DNA of 33,176 nt from an uncultured Prochlorococcus sp. (GCA_902573565.1 CACGKI010000016.1:1-33176), one strand, 5' to 3'. Counted from the first letter of the stretch, positions 8,782 to 20,986 are shown. The notes: generated by a model from the letters alone, not told the origin. Numbers and translations: made by a program.

Positions 8782-11700
8782 ATGTTTACGCAGGTCCGCT
8801 CAGCAAATCGCAGAGTATCTCCTGTTGAGGATAACAAACACAAAGTTGTAATAAAAGCTGTTTATGTTGTCCTTGAGCCACAATACCAAAATTCCTTAAC
8901 GGAAGCTGCAAAGTCAATCAATAAGATGAATGGGCCAATAGGTATAGATCTTAGCGGCTATCTTATCGAAGAACTTAGAAATGATAGTAATTTTGAAGAC
9001 TTTAAAAAAGATATAGCTAATGCAGATATATTTGTTGCTTCTCTAATTTTCATCGAAGATCTTGCTCAAAAAGTTGTCGATGTAGTATCTCCATATAAAG
9101 ACAAACTTAAAGCATCAATTATTTTCCCCTCTATGCCAGAGGTAATGAGATTAAATAAGTTAGGTTCATTTAGCATGGCTCAACTTGGCCAATCTAAGAG
9201 TATTATTGGAGATTTGATAAAAAAGAAAAAGGAATCTGATGGAGCAAGCTTCCAGGATTCAATGTTGAAATTACTAAATACACTACCGTCAATACTTAAA
9301 TATCTACCAGTAGAAAAAGCTCAAGATGCTAGAACATTTATTCTGAGTTTTCAGTATTGGTTGGGTGGTACTACTGAGAATTTAAAGAACTTTTTGTTAA
9401 TGATTTCTGAAAAGTATGCTGTTTCAGAGAACATAAAAGATCAAATAGAAGAATTCAAAATTCAAGACCCTGAAACATTCCCAGATTTGGGAATTTGGCA
9501 TCCTTTAGCGCCCTCTATGTTCGAGAGTCTTAAAGAATATCAAAATTGGGAAAATAATAGGAAAGACATAAACCCTAAAGATGAAAAAACCCCAACAATA
9601 GGTTTAGTGCTTCAAAGGAGTCATATAGTTACAGGAGATGATGCTCATTACGTTGCTGTTATTCAAGAGTTGGAATATAGAGGAGCAAGAGTACTACCTA
9701 TCTTCTGCGGAGGTTTAGATTTTTCTAAGCCAGTTAATGAATTCTATTATGATTCAATCAACAAAGATTTACCTATCGTAGATGGTGTTGTTTCTTTAAC
9801 AGGATTTGCATTAGTTGGGGGACCTGCAAGACAAGACCATCCCAAAGCTATTGATGCTCTAAAAAAGCTAAACAGGCCCTATATGGTTGCACTTCCGTTA
9901 GTTTTTCAAACCACTCAAGAATGGGAAGATAGTGATCTAGGATTACATCCAGTTCAAGTAGCGCTACAAATTGCAATTCCAGAACTTGATGGTGCAATTG
10001 AACCAATTATTCTCTCAGGTCGTGATGATGCTACAGGCAAGGCACATACTCTCCAAGATAGAGTTGATGTAATCGCTGAAAGAGCAATAAAATGGTCATC
10101 TTTAAGAGTAAAGCAAAGAAAGGACAAAAAATTAGCTATTACAGTATTTAGTTTTCCACCAGACAAAGGGAATGTTGGTACAGCTGCTTACTTGAATGTT
10201 TTTGGTTCAATTCATAGAGTACTTCTTGAAATGAAATCAAAAGGTTATCAAATAGATGGACTTCCAAATAATTCAAAAGAATTAATGGAAAAGATCATTA
10301 ACAATCCTGAAGCAATGGATGGTTCACCGGAGTTAAATATTGCTCATAAAATGTCAGTAAAAGAATACGAAGAGTTCACACCATACTCACAAAGACTTGA
10401 AGAGAACTGGGGAAAACCTCCCGGGAACCTAAATAGTGATGGTCAGAATTTACTTATATATGGAAAACATTTTGGGAATGTATTTATAGGAGTTCAACCA
10501 ACATTCGGCTATGAAGGTGATCCAATGAGATTACTTTATTCAAGAAGTGCTAGTCCTCATCATGGATTTGCTGCTTATTACACTTATGTTGAAAAAATCT
10601 GGGGTGCAGATGCTGTTCTTCACTTTGGAACTCATGGCTCACTTGAATTTATGCCCGGTAAACAGATGGGTATGAGCGAAACATGTTATCCAGATTCTCT
10701 TATTGGATCATTGCCTAATTTGTATTACTATGCAGCAAATAATCCTTCTGAAGCAACAATCGCCAAGAGAAGAGGGTACGCTTCAACTATTAGCTATCTT
10801 ACTCCTCCAGCTGAAAATGCCGGACTTTACAAAGGACTTAAAGAACTAAGTGAGCTTGTTGGTTCTTATCAACAACTAAGAGAAAATAGTAGGGGTATTC
10901 AGATTGTTAATGCAATAGTTGAGACTTCGAAACAATGTAACCTTGATAAAGATGTTGAGCTTCCTTCTAAAGAGGCAGAAGAACTTTCTCTAGATGAAAG
11001 AGATTTATTTGTTGGGAATATCTATAAACAGTTGATGGAAATAGAAAGTAGATTACTTCCATGCGGTCTACATACAATTGGAGAAGCACCAACTGCAGAA
11101 GAAGCTGTAGCAACCCTTGTAAACATTGCATCTTTAGAAAGGGAGCAAGAGGGCTTAAGATCTCTTCCTGGATTACTTGCAGAATCAATGAATCTGACTA
11201 TTGACCAAATTTACGACGGTAATAATAAAGGTGAACTCAAATTTGTAGAGTTAAATGAAAAAATCATCAAGACTTCAAGAGAGTCAATTTATGCAATGGT
11301 TAACTCTTTGAAAATTGTTAATGGCAGAGTTTATCTAGAAAAATCTCTTCTTTCCAAACTTTTTGACTTTCTAAAAGTATTCGGTCTAAATTTACCTACT
11401 CCGTGGTTAAGAGTTTGTAGATTAACTGGATTCAATGAAGTTAACCAGAAGGAATTAAATAAACTATTTGACTATTTACTTTTCTGTTTGGAGCAAGTTT
11501 GTGCAGATAAAGAAATGGATAGCCTTATTAAAGCATTGGATGGTAATTATGTTTTACCTGGACCTGGAGGTGATCCAATAAGAAATCCAGGTGTTTTACC
11601 TAGTGGTAAAAACATTCATGCACTTGATCCTCAATCAATTCCTACTACAGCAGCAGTTGCTGCAGCAAAGTCTGTTGTTGACAAATTAATTGCAAGACAA

Positions 11701-12792
11701 AGGGAAGAACAAGGTACTTGGCCTGAAACAATTGCTTGTGTTTTATGGGGTACAGATAACATCAAAACCTATGGAGAATCACTGGCACAAATCTTATGGT
11801 TCGTTGGGGTAAAACCAAAACCAGATTCTGTTGGAAGAATAAACAAATTGGAATTAATTCCTTTAGAAGAATTAGGTAGGCCAAGAATAGATGTAGTAGT
11901 TAACTGTTCTGGAGTATTTAGAGATCTATTTATTAATCAAATGGCATTAATAGATCAGGCCGTTAAATTAGCCGCTGAAGCTGATGAGCCTTTGGAGTCG
12001 AATTTCGTAAGAAAACATTCACTAGAACAAGCAGAAAAAGAAGGAACCTCTATCAGAGAGGCTTCTGCAAGGGTTTTCTCAAATGCAAGTGGAAGCTACA
12101 GTTCAAATGTTAATTTAGCAGTAGAAAATTCAACATGGGAAGAAGAAAATGAATTACAAGAAATGTATTTATCACGTAAAACATATGCTTTTAATGCTGA
12201 TAATCCAGGTGAAATGAATCAAAAGAGAGATGTATTTGAATCTGTCATGAAAACAGCAGATGTTACATTCCAAAACCTAGATTCCTCAGAGATATCCCTT
12301 ACAGATGTAAGTCATTATTTTGATTCAGATCCAACCAAATTGATAAAAACATTGAGAGATGATGGCAAAGAGCCTAGTAGCTACATAGCAGATACAACTA
12401 CCTCTAATGCTCAAGTCAGGACACTTGGAGAGACTATTAGATTAGACTCAAGAACAAAACTTCTTAATCCTAAATGGTATGAAGGTATGCTCAAATCTGG
12501 TTATGAGGGAGTAAGAGAACTTTCTAACAGGCTTAATTACACACTCGGTTGGAGTGCGACAAGCGGTCAAGTAGATAATTTTGTTTATGAAGAAACTAAT
12601 GAAACATTCATAAATGATGAAGAGATGAGGAAGAGACTTATGGATTTAAATCCTAATAGTTTTAGAAGAATAGTAGGGACTTTACTAGAAGTTAATGGTA
12701 GGGGATATTGGGAAACTTCAGATGAAAATATAGAGCAGTTAAAAGAACTTTACCAAGAGGTAGAGGATAAAATCGAAGGTGTAAAAGAATAA
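8782..12792 (+). CDS. chlH: Magnesium chelatase subunit H
   Basis: ChlH binds protoporphyrin IX and, with the ChlI-ChlD ATPase complex, inserts Mg2+ in the first committed step of chlorophyll synthesis. The 1336-residue frame has the expected length and the CobN/BchH architecture. The N-terminal region contains [10 protein letters not shown]. The middle contains [32 protein letters not shown], a hallmark of the family. Further on are [20 protein letters not shown] and the C-terminal [12 protein letters not shown]. The ATG start at 8782 gives the typical [12 protein letters not shown] opening. It is convergent with folP, with only eight bases between the stops. A gene of this kind fixes the window as oxygenic or at least chlorophototrophic. 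Shadow frames at 9954 and 10967 are ignored. Confidence 0.97.
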   Translation: MFTQVRSANRRVSPVEDNKHKVVIKAVYVVLEPQYQNSLTEAAKSINKMNGPIGIDLSGYLIEELRNDSNFEDFKKDIANADIFVASLIFIEDLAQKVVDVVSPYKDKLKASIIFPSMPEVMRLNKLGSFSMAQLGQSKSIIGDLIKKKKESDGASFQDSMLKLLNTLPSILKYLPVEKAQDARTFILSFQYWLGGTTENLKNFLLMISEKYAVSENIKDQIEEFKIQDPETFPDLGIWHPLAPSMFESLKEYQNWENNRKDINPKDEKTPTIGLVLQRSHIVTGDDAHYVAVIQELEYRGARVLPIFCGGLDFSKPVNEFYYDSINKDLPIVDGVVSLTGFALVGGPARQDHPKAIDALKKLNRPYMVALPLVFQTTQEWEDSDLGLHPVQVALQIAIPELDGAIEPIILSGRDDATGKAHTLQDRVDVIAERAIKWSSLRVKQRKDKKLAITVFSFPPDKGNVGTAAYLNVFGSIHRVLLEMKSKGYQIDGLPNNSKELMEKIINNPEAMDGSPELNIAHKMSVKEYEEFTPYSQRLEENWGKPPGNLNSDGQNLLIYGKHFGNVFIGVQPTFGYEGDPMRLLYSRSASPHHGFAAYYTYVEKIWGADAVLHFGTHGSLEFMPGKQMGMSETCYPDSLIGSLPNLYYYAANNPSEATIAKRRGYASTISYLTPPAENAGLYKGLKELSELVGSYQQLRENSRGIQIVNAIVETSKQCNLDKDVELPSKEAEELSLDERDLFVGNIYKQLMEIESRLLPCGLHTIGEAPTAEEAVATLVNIASLEREQEGLRSLPGLLAESMNLTIDQIYDGNNKGELKFVELNEKIIKTSRESIYAMVNSLKIVNGRVYLEKSLLSKLFDFLKVFGLNLPTPWLRVCRLTGFNEVNQKELNKLFDYLLFCLEQVCADKEMDSLIKALDGNYVLPGPGGDPIRNPGVLPSGKNIHALDPQSIPTTAAVAAAKSVVDKLIARQREEQGTWPETIACVLWGTDNIKTYGESLAQILWFVGVKPKPDSVGRINKLELIPLEELGRPRIDVVVNCSGVFRDLFINQMALIDQAVKLAAEADEPLESNFVRKHSLEQAEKEGTSIREASARVFSNASGSYSSNVNLAVENSTWEEENELQEMYLSRKTYAFNADNPGEMNQKRDVFESVMKTADVTFQNLDSSEISLTDVSHYFDSDPTKLIKTLRDDGKEPSSYIADTTTSNAQVRTLGETIRLDSRTKLLNPKWYEGMLKSGYEGVRELSNRLNYTLGWSATSGQVDNFVYEETNETFINDEEMRKRLMDLNPNSFRRIVGTLLEVNGRGYWETSDENIEQLKELYQEVEDKIEGVKE

Positions 12793-12800
12793 TAATTCTT

Positions 12801-13655
12801 TTATTTTCTGTAAATTTTATCAGCAACTTTTAGTATCTGAGAGTTCATTTTTACGTTATGAACTCTTACAATATCAATATTAAAATGTGAGCAAAGACAA
12901 CTTATTGCAAGTGTACCAATATCTCTATCTTTAGGGTTAATTTGATTTAAAATTTCACCTATAAATCTTTTCCTTGATGCACCAATCAATATTGGAAAAT
13001 TTAAATTTTTTAGTACATTCAAGTTTCTTAAAATTTCAAGATTCTGATTAATATCTTTTGAAAAACCAATTCCAGGATCAATGATTATATTTTTTTCTGA
13101 TATATTTTTATCTAATGCATTTTTCACTAAAGTCTCCAGAGAAGACTTTACTTCACTCAATAAATTCTGATATTTAGAAAGTTCATTCATATTTTGACTA
13201 TTTCCACGACTATGAGTTATCACGAATGGGCAATTAAATTTCGAAACTACATCAAGAATTTTCTTATCTCTTCTTCCTCCAGTGACATCATTTATCCAAT
13301 TAGCACCATTTAAAAGAGCTTCGTAAGCTACATCAGAATTAAATGTATCGATAGAAATTAAAATATCTGGATGTACAGATTTTATTAATTTCAGATATGG
13401 GATCAATCTTTTTATTTCTATATTAGAGCCAACTTCTTCAGCCCCAGGCCTCGTGCTCTGGGCACCAAGATCAATGACATCCGCACCATTACTCAAGAAG
13501 TGATTAACTTGATCTAGAACTTTCTTTGTAGAGTTTAAATCTCCACCATCACTAAATGAATCAGGAGTTAAATTAATAACCCCCATAATTGAGGTTTTTT
13601 GTCCCCAGCCTTTTGGCCATGGATCTATATTATTTGTAATTTGCAATTCTCGCAA
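12801..13655 (-). CDS. folP: Dihydropteroate synthase FolP
   Basis: FolP condenses p-aminobenzoate with hydroxymethyl-dihydropterin pyrophosphate in folate synthesis. The 284-residue TIM barrel has [16 protein letters not shown] (23-38), the [11 protein letters not shown] loop (62-72), [36 protein letters not shown] and a final VRVHNV motif. Length is normal. The ATG at 13655 lies 26 bases inside the end of tpiA, so the two genes overlap and are probably translated from one message. FolP here is convergent with chlH. Confidence 0.95.
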   Translation of the reverse strand: MRELQITNNIDPWPKGWGQKTSIMGVINLTPDSFSDGGDLNSTKKVLDQVNHFLSNGADVIDLGAQSTRPGAEEVGSNIEIKRLIPYLKLIKSVHPDILISIDTFNSDVAYEALLNGANWINDVTGGRRDKKILDVVSKFNCPFVITHSRGNSQNMNELSKYQNLLSEVKSSLETLVKNALDKNISEKNIIIDPGIGFSKDINQNLEILRNLNVLKNLNFPILIGASRKRFIGEILNQINPKDRDIGTLAISCLCSHFNIDIVRVHNVKMNSQILKVADKIYRK

Positions 13656-14355
13656 AACTATTTGGATCTAATGAAGCCCCGCCTACTAAAACTCCATCTA
13701 TATCACTCATGGACATTATCTCGTCAATATTATTAGGTTTAACTGAACCTCCATATTGAATAATTACATCATCGAAACCTATTAATTTTCGAATCAAAGA
13801 ACATATCTTATTTGCATCTTTAGCCTCACATGTTTTGCCTGTCCCAATAGCCCAAATTGGTTCATAGGCAACTATAAGATTTGATGGATCAGTGTTCTCC
13901 AGTCCTTGTTCAACCTGTCTTGTAATAACTCTATCTGCCTCTCCTCTCTCTCTTTGTTCTAATGTTTCTCCAACACAAACTATTGGAGTAAGTCCACTAG
14001 ATTGAGCAAAAACTGCTCTTTTATTAATTTGTTCATCACTTTCGCTAAAATATTTTCGTGGTTCACTATGACCAACTATTGCATAAGAAACCCCATGTTC
14101 TAGAAGCATTTTTGGAGATATTTCCGCTGTAAATGCTCCTTTATCTTCCCAATGAATATTTTGACTAGAAATATCTAAATAATCAAAATTGGTATTACTA
14201 GCAAATGTTGAAATAGCTGTAAAAGGTGGAGCAATAACTACTTTACGGTCATCTCTAATATTTTTTATTAAAGGAATAAACTCTTGTAAATAAGACTTTG
14301 CTTCAGCACAAGTCATATGCATCTTCCAATTACCAGCAATAACAGATTTTCTCAA
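13630..14355 (-). CDS. tpiA: Triosephosphate isomerase
   Basis: This enzyme interconverts dihydroxyacetone phosphate and glyceraldehyde 3-phosphate in the Calvin cycle and glycolysis. The 241 residues carry all active-site landmarks: AGNWKMH with Asn9 and Lys11, VGHSEPR with catalytic His96, [12 protein letters not shown] with catalytic Glu165, and the phosphate-binding YGGSVKPNN and GVLVGGASL near the end. The start is the ATG at 14355, and the gene overlaps folP by 26 bases at its 3' end. It is the first gene of a two-gene leftward unit. Confidence 0.97.
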   Translation of the reverse strand: MRKSVIAGNWKMHMTCAEAKSYLQEFIPLIKNIRDDRKVVIAPPFTAISTFASNTNFDYLDISSQNIHWEDKGAFTAEISPKMLLEHGVSYAIVGHSEPRKYFSESDEQINKRAVFAQSSGLTPIVCVGETLEQRERGEADRVITRQVEQGLENTDPSNLIVAYEPIWAIGTGKTCEAKDANKICSLIRKLIGFDDVIIQYGGSVKPNNIDEIMSMSDIDGVLVGGASLDPNSFARIANYK

Positions 14356-14407
14356 AATACTATCTCCAAGAAAATTATATTAATATAAATTGAGTTGAAT
14401 AGGCCAA

Positions 14408-14584
14408 CTATTCAAAAATTAATTTATTTTTTAGAAACATAACTTTATCTCCTTTATTTAATTTTCTGCCTCTTCTAGTTTCAATCACACCATTAACTTT
14501 GACAGAACCAGATTTAATTAAAATTTTCGCCTCTCCACCAGAAGATACTAAATTTTTCCATTTTAAAAATTGATCTAATTTCAT
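14408..14584 (-). CDS. Small S4-domain RNA-binding protein (YbcJ/YaaA-like)
   Basis: The preferred reading is 58 residues from the ATG at 14584. It opens with MKLDQFLKW and contains the S4 core: SGGEAKILIKSGSVKVNG, then RRGRKLNKGD. This is the pattern of the stand-alone S4 proteins (YbcJ/YaaA type), which bind structured RNA and are often linked to ribosome function. The frame extends upstream to 14704, but that extra sequence is hydrophobic, overlaps the start of the divergent ABC transporter and does not belong to the family, so the longer form is rejected. It follows tpiA's upstream region with a 52-base gap. Confidence 0.85.
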   Translation of the reverse strand: MKLDQFLKWKNLVSSGGEAKILIKSGSVKVNGVIETRRGRKLNKGDKVMFLKNKLIFE

Positions 14585-14642
14585 TGTTTTTATATCTAAA
14601 AGATATTGATAAAGTAGTATAAATAATAAAATATACAATATC

Positions 14643-16349
14643 TTGCGATTAATACCTCCATTCAAACCATATTCAAATAGGTTTATAAAAGGTTTTATAT
14701 GCATGCTTATTTATGTAGCTTGTTGGCCTTTGTTAGCATATTTAGCTGGAAACTTAATTCCAGCAATTGGATCTGGTGATCTTTCAAAAGTTTCTAACAT
14801 AATAGTTAATTCCTTATTAGTATTTTTAATTCAAAAAACCGCTCAATTTGGACAAGACGTTTTTATAGCTAAACCATCCTTAGAAATTAGCGAAGTAATG
14901 AGAGGAAATTTATTTAGAAAAATACAAAGAATAGATATGATTTCTGTTGAAAAGATTTCAGCAGGAGATATTACATATAGGCTAACAGAAGATGCAGATA
15001 GAGTAAGCGAAATTATTTATAAAACAGCTCAGGATACTATTCCGTGCACCTTACAATTATTTGCGGTTGTTATATATATGTTTTATTTAGATTGGTCACT
15101 CTCATTTTCAACTTTTGTATTAGCTCCATTAATTATTATTTCAGTTAATAGTTTTGGAAGAAAAGTTTTACTTTCATCTGAAAAAAGTCAAGAATCGACG
15201 AGTAATTTAGCAAGTTTAATAGGTGAATCTATAAATGGAATGTCTACGATAAGAGCTTTTGCTGCTGAAAAATGGATTGAAAATAGATTTTATAAAAAAT
15301 TAAGTACTAATAAAAAAGCTAAATATAGAACACTTAAATTACTTGCTTTTCAGCATCCTATTGTAGGTTTTATAGAAGCATTTGGAATATTAGCAATATT
15401 AGGATTAGGAGCCGCAAGAATTAACCTAGGGCTTCTAACTAGTGAAGAATTTAGTAGTTTTTTTGCAGCGATATTGATGCTTATTGATCCAATAAGTCAT
15501 ATAAGTACAAATTTTAATGACTATAAACAGGCAGAAGCATCTATAAAAAGATTGCAAAACATAAATCTCGAACCTATCGAGGATGATAATGAAAATTCAA
15601 AGAGGATATTCAATATTGATGGCAAAATAAGTTTCAAGAAAGTTAATTTTGAATATAAAAAAGATGATCAGGTTCTTAAAAATATAAATTTAGAAATTAA
15701 AAAAGGGGAAGTTACTGCTTTCGTTGGAGCTTCAGGGGCTGGTAAAAGTACAATGATGTCATTGATATTAAAATTTTTAAAGCCAAATAATGGCGACATT
15801 TTTATTGATGATAAAAATCTAAAATTATTAAATACAAAAGATATCAGAAAAAATATAGCACTAGTGCCACAACAACCTTTTTTATTTTCCGGGAAAATAA
15901 TTGATGTAATTAGAATGGGCAGAAGTTTTACTAAGGAAGAAGTTATAGAATCAGCAAAAAAAGCAAATGCTCACCATTTCATTCAAAAGCTTCCTGATAA
16001 ATATGAAACTAATATAAATGAAAGAGGATCAAATTTCTCAGGAGGTCAGATTCAAAGGATTGCAATTGCAAGAGCTATACTAGGAAACCCTTCCATTCTT
16101 CTTTTAGATGAAGCTACAAGTGCACTTGATGCAGAATCAGAATCTGAAGTTCAAGAAGGTCTTAATAGAGCCATGAAGAATAGAACGGTTATTGTAATTG
16201 CTCATAGATTAGCCACAACTCAAGAGGCAGATAAAATAGTTGTCTTTGATAAAGGTGAGATTATTGAGGTAGGCAAACATATTGACTTACTTAACACAGG
16301 AGGTATTTATAAAGAATTATGTGAAAAACAATTGATAAAGAAATTATAA
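14643..16349 (+). CDS. MsbA-like half-size ABC exporter (membrane plus ATPase domains)
   Basis: The 568-residue protein has six predicted membrane helices in about residues 15-285, followed by an ATPase domain. ATPase motifs are Walker A GASGAGKST (362-370), signature FSGGQ (465-469), Walker B ILLLDEATSALD with Asp489, and the H-loop VIAHRLAT. This is the type IV exporter fold of MsbA and multidrug transporters. It works as a dimer, and the cargo (lipid, drug or peptide) is not evident. The start is TTG at 14643, because no ATG lies upstream in frame before a stop. The ATG at 14703 would cut off the first residues (LIPPFKPYSNRF), which belong to the family. It is divergent from the S4 gene. 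Confidence 0.9.
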   Translation: MRLIPPFKPYSNRFIKGFICMLIYVACWPLLAYLAGNLIPAIGSGDLSKVSNIIVNSLLVFLIQKTAQFGQDVFIAKPSLEISEVMRGNLFRKIQRIDMISVEKISAGDITYRLTEDADRVSEIIYKTAQDTIPCTLQLFAVVIYMFYLDWSLSFSTFVLAPLIIISVNSFGRKVLLSSEKSQESTSNLASLIGESINGMSTIRAFAAEKWIENRFYKKLSTNKKAKYRTLKLLAFQHPIVGFIEAFGILAILGLGAARINLGLLTSEEFSSFFAAILMLIDPISHISTNFNDYKQAEASIKRLQNINLEPIEDDNENSKRIFNIDGKISFKKVNFEYKKDDQVLKNINLEIKKGEVTAFVGASGAGKSTMMSLILKFLKPNNGDIFIDDKNLKLLNTKDIRKNIALVPQQPFLFSGKIIDVIRMGRSFTKEEVIESAKKANAHHFIQKLPDKYETNINERGSNFSGGQIQRIAIARAILGNPSILLLDEATSALDAESESEVQEGLNRAMKNRTVIVIAHRLATTQEADKIVVFDKGEIIEVGKHIDLLNTGGIYKELCEKQLIKKL

Positions 16350-16378
16350 TTTTATCCTATTTATTAAAAATTAAATCT

Positions 16379-16597
16379 ATGAATGAAAACTCAAATGATT
16401 CTGCCAACCCTGTTTTAACCTTTGAAGGAAAGAAATATCTGATTAATGAACTTTCTAAAGACATAAAAGAATCGATAAAAGGATTACAAATAGCAGAAAC
16501 ACAAATCAAAATGCATGAAGATACATTGAAATTACTTTCAATTAGTAGAAATTTCTTAGCAAATCAATTAAGAGAAAAACTGAAAGATTTACAATAA
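16379..16597 (+). CDS. DUF6447-like small coiled-coil protein
   Basis: This 72-residue protein contains TFEGKKYLINELSKDIKESIKGLQIAETQI followed by a helical stretch with a heptad-like pattern (LKLLSISRNFLANQLREKLKDL). This matches the layout of the small DUF6447 family: a GKKY start and a long helix of Leu/Ile/Gln residues. Function is unknown. The gene starts 29 bases after the ABC exporter stop and is likely co-transcribed with it. It ends four bases before the stop of carB on the other strand. Confidence 0.65.
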   Translation: MNENSNDSANPVLTFEGKKYLINELSKDIKESIKGLQIAETQIKMHEDTLKLLSISRNFLANQLREKLKDLQ

Positions 16598-16601
16598 ATC
16601 A

Positions 16602-19600
16602 TCAGAAATTATGAATTTCTTGTAGAGAGTAGGTGTCAATCTTATTGCTTCGCAATGCTTTTATTGCTTTAATTGCTGCCTTAGCTCCTGGAATTGTTGT
16701 GAAAGTAGGGATATTATATTCTAAGGCAGCACGTCTTAAATACGCATCATCATGAAGAGCCTGAGAACCTACGGGAGTATTAACTATTAATTGAATAAGT
16801 CCCGAACGAATTAGATCTTCTATATTTGGTCGTCCTTCATGTACTTTTAGAACTTCTGCGACATTAATGCCCAAATCAACCAAATATGCTGCAGTACCTT
16901 TTGTTGCAATTAATTTAAATCCTAAAGTTAACAATTCCTTGGCAATTTCCTCAAGATTTTTTTTATCTAAATCATTAGTTGACAAAAAAGCAACTCCTTC
17001 TGAAGGAACCCCATTTCCTGCTGCTAATTCTGACTTAGCATAAGCTATACCAAAATCTTTGGCCAAACCCATTACTTCTCCAGTAGATCTCATTTCAGGG
17101 CCGAGTAGTGTATCTGATCCAGGGAATCTTTTGAAAGGCAATACAGCTTCTTTTACTGCCTGATATTTTGGAGAAAATTCTTTAGTAAAATCAACATCTT
17201 TTAATGTAAATCCTTGCATTAATTGAGTAGCTAATTTAGCAACTGGTTTCCCTATAGCCTTTGAAACAAATGGGACAGTTCTGGAAGCTCTTGGATTTGC
17301 CTCAAGAATAAATAATTTATTTTCTTTATCATTTAGATTCATCACTGCAAATTGCAAATTAATTAAACCAACAACATTTAATCTTTTTGCAATTAATTTA
17401 GTCCAGTTTTTTACATTATCAATAGTAGATTCAGAAAGAGAAATGGATGGCAAACAACAAGCTGAATCACCAGAATGAATCCCTGCAGGCTCTACATGTT
17501 CCATTAGACCAGCGATTACAACAGAGCCTTCTGAATCGCACAAAGCATCAACATCTATCTCAATAGCATTATTCAGATATTGATCAAGTAAAATCGGATG
17601 ATCAGGTGATACTTTGACAGCCTCAGAGATGTATCTCGATAACTCATTCTCATCTTTAACAATTTCCATTGCCCTTCCACCCAAAACATAAGAGGGTCTT
17701 ACAACTAAAGGGAATCCAATATTTTTTGCTACCGTTTGTGCTTCATTATGATTACGAGCTATTCCGTTTAAAGGTTGCCTAATTTTTAATTCTTCAAGAA
17801 TTTTTGTAAATTCCTCTCTATCTTCGGCCAGATCAATTGAAATGGGCGAAGTACCAAGAATTTTTGATCCTGTTTTGAGTCCATCATTTGATTTAAGCCA
17901 CTCAAATAAAGGTAATGACAATTTCAAAGGAGTTTGACCTCCAAATTGAACTATCAAACCATAAGGATTTTCAGCTTCTATTATATTTAGTACATCCTCG
18001 AAAGTTACAGGCTCAAAGTACAAGATATCGCTAGTATCATAATCTGTTGATACAGTTTCAGGGTTACTATTAACCATTATTGTCTTGTAACCATTTTTAG
18101 AAGCTTGATATGACGCATGACAACAACAGTAATCAAATTCTATTCCCTGACCAATTCTGTTTGGACCTCCTCCAAGAATCATAATTTTTTTAGTATTATT
18201 TTTTGAAATTTCGTTATCTAAAATTTGACAATTTAAATTAATAAAAGACTCTTCGTATGTGGAATAATGATAGGGAGTTGAGGATGCAAACTCTGCCGAG
18301 CAAGTATCCACAGTTTTATAGATTGGTGTAATATTTAATTCTTTTCTATATTTTCTTACTTCAAAAAAATCTGTATTAGTTAACTGTGCTATCTGTTGAT
18401 CTGAAAAGCCTAGTTGTTTAGCTTGAAGCATCAAATCTTTATCAAGATTATGAAGTTTTTTTCCTTCTAAAAAATCTTTTTCAAAATTAAAAATATTACG
18501 TAATTTTTCGATAAACCATAAATCTATTTTCGTAACTTCTTGAATAAAAGAATCAGTTTTACCTACTTGCATAGCTTTTTTAACTAAGAGAATTCTTTCA
18601 GATGTCGGATTTCTTAAACTATTCTGTAATTCACTCTCATTCTTAAATTCATCTAATGAATCGCATTCCCATCCAGAAACACCTACTTCTAATGACCTTA
18701 ATGCTTTCTGAAATGATTCTTCGAAAGAACGACCAATCGCCATAGACTCACCGACAGATTTCATAGCAGTAGTTAAAGTATTTGAACTACCTTTAAACTT
18801 TTCAAAAGCAAACCTAGGAATTTTTGTAACAACATAATCTATTGATGGTTCAAAACATGCGGGTGTCTTTTTTGTAATGTCATTAATAATCTCGTTAAGT
18901 GTATAGCCCACAGATAATAAAGCTGCAATCTTAGCTATGGGAAATCCAGTAGCTTTACTTGCCAATGCAGAGGATCTACTTACTCGAGGATTCATTTCTA
19001 TTACTATTACTTCTCCATTAGTTGGATTTATTGCAAATTGAATATTACTTCCTCCAGTTTCAACTCCTACCTCTCTAATAATTTTTAATGACAAGTCTCT
19101 CAATCTCTGATATTCCTTATCTGTTAAAGTCTGAGCGGGAGCCACAGTAATCGAGTCTCCAGTATGTACACCCATTGGGTCTAAATTCTCGATACTGCAA
19201 ACTATTACTACGTTGTCTGCAGTATCTCTCATGACCTCTAATTCAAACTCTTTCCATCCAATAAGTGACTTTTCAATAAGTATTTGATTACTAGGACTTT
19301 CTTCTAAACCTGATTTACACAATTCGACAAATTCTTCTAGATTATATGCAATTCCACCTCCTACACCACCTAGTGTAAATGCCGGTCTTATTATAAGAGG
19401 GTAAGAATTAATTATTTTTGAAACTTCTTTAGCTTCTGTAAGATTAGAGGCTATTCCAGATGGACATACATTTACATTTATCTTATTCATCGATTCTTTA
19501 AATAATTTTCTATCTTCAGCTTTATTAATAGCTTTTAAATCAGCACCAATTAATTCAACATTATTATTTTTTAAAAAATTTGACTCTGACAATTTAACCG

Positions 19601-19895
19601 CAAGATTCAAAGCAGTTTGACCTCCCATTGTCGGAAGAATTGCATCAGGTTTTTCTCTTAAAATTATCTGAGAAACGATTTCAGGAGTTAATGGTTCAAT
19701 ATACGTTTTGCTTGCAATATCAGGATCAGTCATTATCGATGCAGGATTTGAATTTATCAGGATAATTTCATACCCAGCTTTTCTTAAGGCTTTGCAAGCT
19801 TGAGTACCTGAGTAATCAAATTCGCAAGCTTGTCCTATAACAATAGGTCCTGAACCTAGAATAAGAATTCTTTTAAGATCACCTCTTTGAGGCAT
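16602..19895 (-). CDS. carB: Carbamoyl-phosphate synthase large subunit
   Basis: CarB makes carbamoyl phosphate from bicarbonate, ammonia delivered by CarA, and two ATP, feeding pyrimidine and arginine synthesis. The 1097 residues comprise two tandem ATP-grasp halves. The first begins with [23 protein letters not shown] and contains [20 protein letters not shown]. The second begins with [22 protein letters not shown] and contains [19 protein letters not shown]. An allosteric MGS-like domain follows at the C-terminus ([19 protein letters not shown]). Length is close to E. coli CarB (1073). The ATG is at 19895, divergent from the DUF3318 gene with 108 bases between. carA is not in the window. 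Confidence 0.97.
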   Translation of the reverse strand: MPQRGDLKRILILGSGPIVIGQACEFDYSGTQACKALRKAGYEIILINSNPASIMTDPDIASKTYIEPLTPEIVSQIILREKPDAILPTMGGQTALNLAVKLSESNFLKNNNVELIGADLKAINKAEDRKLFKESMNKINVNVCPSGIASNLTEAKEVSKIINSYPLIIRPAFTLGGVGGGIAYNLEEFVELCKSGLEESPSNQILIEKSLIGWKEFELEVMRDTADNVVIVCSIENLDPMGVHTGDSITVAPAQTLTDKEYQRLRDLSLKIIREVGVETGGSNIQFAINPTNGEVIVIEMNPRVSRSSALASKATGFPIAKIAALLSVGYTLNEIINDITKKTPACFEPSIDYVVTKIPRFAFEKFKGSSNTLTTAMKSVGESMAIGRSFEESFQKALRSLEVGVSGWECDSLDEFKNESELQNSLRNPTSERILLVKKAMQVGKTDSFIQEVTKIDLWFIEKLRNIFNFEKDFLEGKKLHNLDKDLMLQAKQLGFSDQQIAQLTNTDFFEVRKYRKELNITPIYKTVDTCSAEFASSTPYHYSTYEESFINLNCQILDNEISKNNTKKIMILGGGPNRIGQGIEFDYCCCHASYQASKNGYKTIMVNSNPETVSTDYDTSDILYFEPVTFEDVLNIIEAENPYGLIVQFGGQTPLKLSLPLFEWLKSNDGLKTGSKILGTSPISIDLAEDREEFTKILEELKIRQPLNGIARNHNEAQTVAKNIGFPLVVRPSYVLGGRAMEIVKDENELSRYISEAVKVSPDHPILLDQYLNNAIEIDVDALCDSEGSVVIAGLMEHVEPAGIHSGDSACCLPSISLSESTIDNVKNWTKLIAKRLNVVGLINLQFAVMNLNDKENKLFILEANPRASRTVPFVSKAIGKPVAKLATQLMQGFTLKDVDFTKEFSPKYQAVKEAVLPFKRFPGSDTLLGPEMRSTGEVMGLAKDFGIAYAKSELAAGNGVPSEGVAFLSTNDLDKKNLEEIAKELLTLGFKLIATKGTAAYLVDLGINVAEVLKVHEGRPNIEDLIRSGLIQLIVNTPVGSQALHDDAYLRRAALEYNIPTFTTIPGAKAAIKAIKALRSNKIDTYSLQEIHNF

Positions 19896-20003
19896 AATTT
19901 AAAACCTTCATTTATTTCATGCTACTTATAAATCTTCAGATGTTAATTAAGTTACTTGAAAAGCAACATTTGTTTCTATAGTATTGAAAGAAATTAATTT
20001 TTT

Positions 20004-20642
20004 ATGAGCGAACTTCAACGACTTAAAAGTTTGTTGCCTCCAGAGAATGAAAGTTGGGTATTTATTGAAGCTGCTGCTGCAATAGACCCACCATTAATAA
20101 CATTAGAGGAAATTGGTCGTGACGAAGTAGAAATCCAGATAGATTTAGATAAATGGGATAACTTTGCTATTGATCACAGAAATTTATTATTTTGGCATGA
20201 AGTTGGAAAAATTCAAAATGACGCAATACCCAGAGATGGATGGGAAATGGCGGCTCTTGCAATAGGGCTTGGAGGTGCAATTGGTGAATTGTGGGTACAA
20301 GATGGATTACTTTTATTACTAGCTCTGGGGTTATCAAGTTTTGCAGGATATAGATTATACATAAAGAACAATTCTGAAAAGAAACTACAAGATGCTATTT
20401 TTGCAGATGAAAGAGCAATAGATCTTGCGTGTAGATTTGGATATAGCGTCCCAAATGCGTACAAAAGCCTTGGAGGAGCATTGAAGGAGTTAATTGAGAA
20501 AACTCGAAAAAAGAAAAAAAGAAGTTTTTTTGAGAATAGATTGGATGCATTAAGAAAAAGTGCAGAAAAAGCTAGATCAGAATTGTCTCAGCAAGAAGGT
20601 TCAGAAAAATCAGTCTCTAGCGAAAATGTATATGGACAATAA
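20004..20642 (+). CDS. DUF3318-family cyanobacterial membrane protein
   Basis: This 212-residue protein starts MSELQRLKSLLPPENESWVFIEAAAAIDPPLITLEEIGRDEVEIQ, which is the recognisable DUF3318 opening. It contains NLLFWHEVGKIQNDAIPRDGWEMAALAIGLGGAIGELW. Two closely spaced hydrophobic segments lie at about 79-110, followed by a basic, helical C-terminal half with KTRKKKKRS and a Ser/Glu-rich tail. The FWHE-V motif with nearby acidic residues is reminiscent of a metallopeptidase signature, but no family activity is known. The gene overlaps the start of rsfS by 11 bases, which suggests translational coupling. Confidence 0.8.
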   Translation: MSELQRLKSLLPPENESWVFIEAAAAIDPPLITLEEIGRDEVEIQIDLDKWDNFAIDHRNLLFWHEVGKIQNDAIPRDGWEMAALAIGLGGAIGELWVQDGLLLLLALGLSSFAGYRLYIKNNSEKKLQDAIFADERAIDLACRFGYSVPNAYKSLGGALKELIEKTRKKKKRSFFENRLDALRKSAEKARSELSQQEGSEKSVSSENVYGQ

Positions 20643-20976
20643 AAGTTTGGTGTTAATGGCAGCTAAAGCTTGTGATGAAAAAAAAGCAAAAGATATAAAA
20701 CTTATAAAAATTGACAAGGTCTCTTTCATAAGTGAATGGATATTGATAGCAGAAGGATTATCTGATGTACAAGTTAGATCCATATCTAACTCCGTTGAGG
20801 GGGAGCTGAGGGAGAAAGCTAAAATTGAACCATTTAGAAAAGAAGGGGTTAGCGAAGCGAAATGGGCCTTACTTGATTATGGTGATTTGATAGTAAATAT
20901 TTTTCAGCCAGAAATAAGAAAATTTTATGACCTTGAATCATTTTGGAGTAATGGAGATAATTTGAACTTTCCATAA
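20632..20976 (+). CDS. rsfS: Ribosomal silencing factor RsfS (Iojap family)
   Basis: RsfS binds protein uL14 on the large subunit and blocks subunit joining when nutrients are low. The 114-residue product opens MDNKSLVLMAAKACDEKKAKDIKLIKI and contains SFISEWILIAEGLSDVQVRSISNSVE, then WALLDYGDLIVNIFQPEIRKFYDLESFW. The D-Y-G-D-x-I-V-x-x-F pattern is diagnostic. ATGs at 20626 and 20632 are both possible; I prefer the latter. A longer reading from 20560 starts inside the DUF3318 tail and is unlikely. It is followed by the DUF1230 gene after ten bases. Confidence 0.92.
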   Translation: MDNKSLVLMAAKACDEKKAKDIKLIKIDKVSFISEWILIAEGLSDVQVRSISNSVEGELREKAKIEPFRKEGVSEAKWALLDYGDLIVNIFQPEIRKFYDLESFWSNGDNLNFP

Positions 20977-20986
20977 TTTGAATTTT

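Noticed and set aside
14585..14704. N-terminal extension of the S4-domain protein to 98 residues
   Set aside because: The extra hydrophobic residues are not part of the S4 family and overlap the divergent ABC exporter start; the ATG at 14584 gives a normal S4 protein.
20560..20625. Longer rsfS starting inside the DUF3318 gene
   Set aside because: The first residues are an alternative-frame reading of the DUF3318 C-terminus; RsfS proteins begin near MDNKSLVL.
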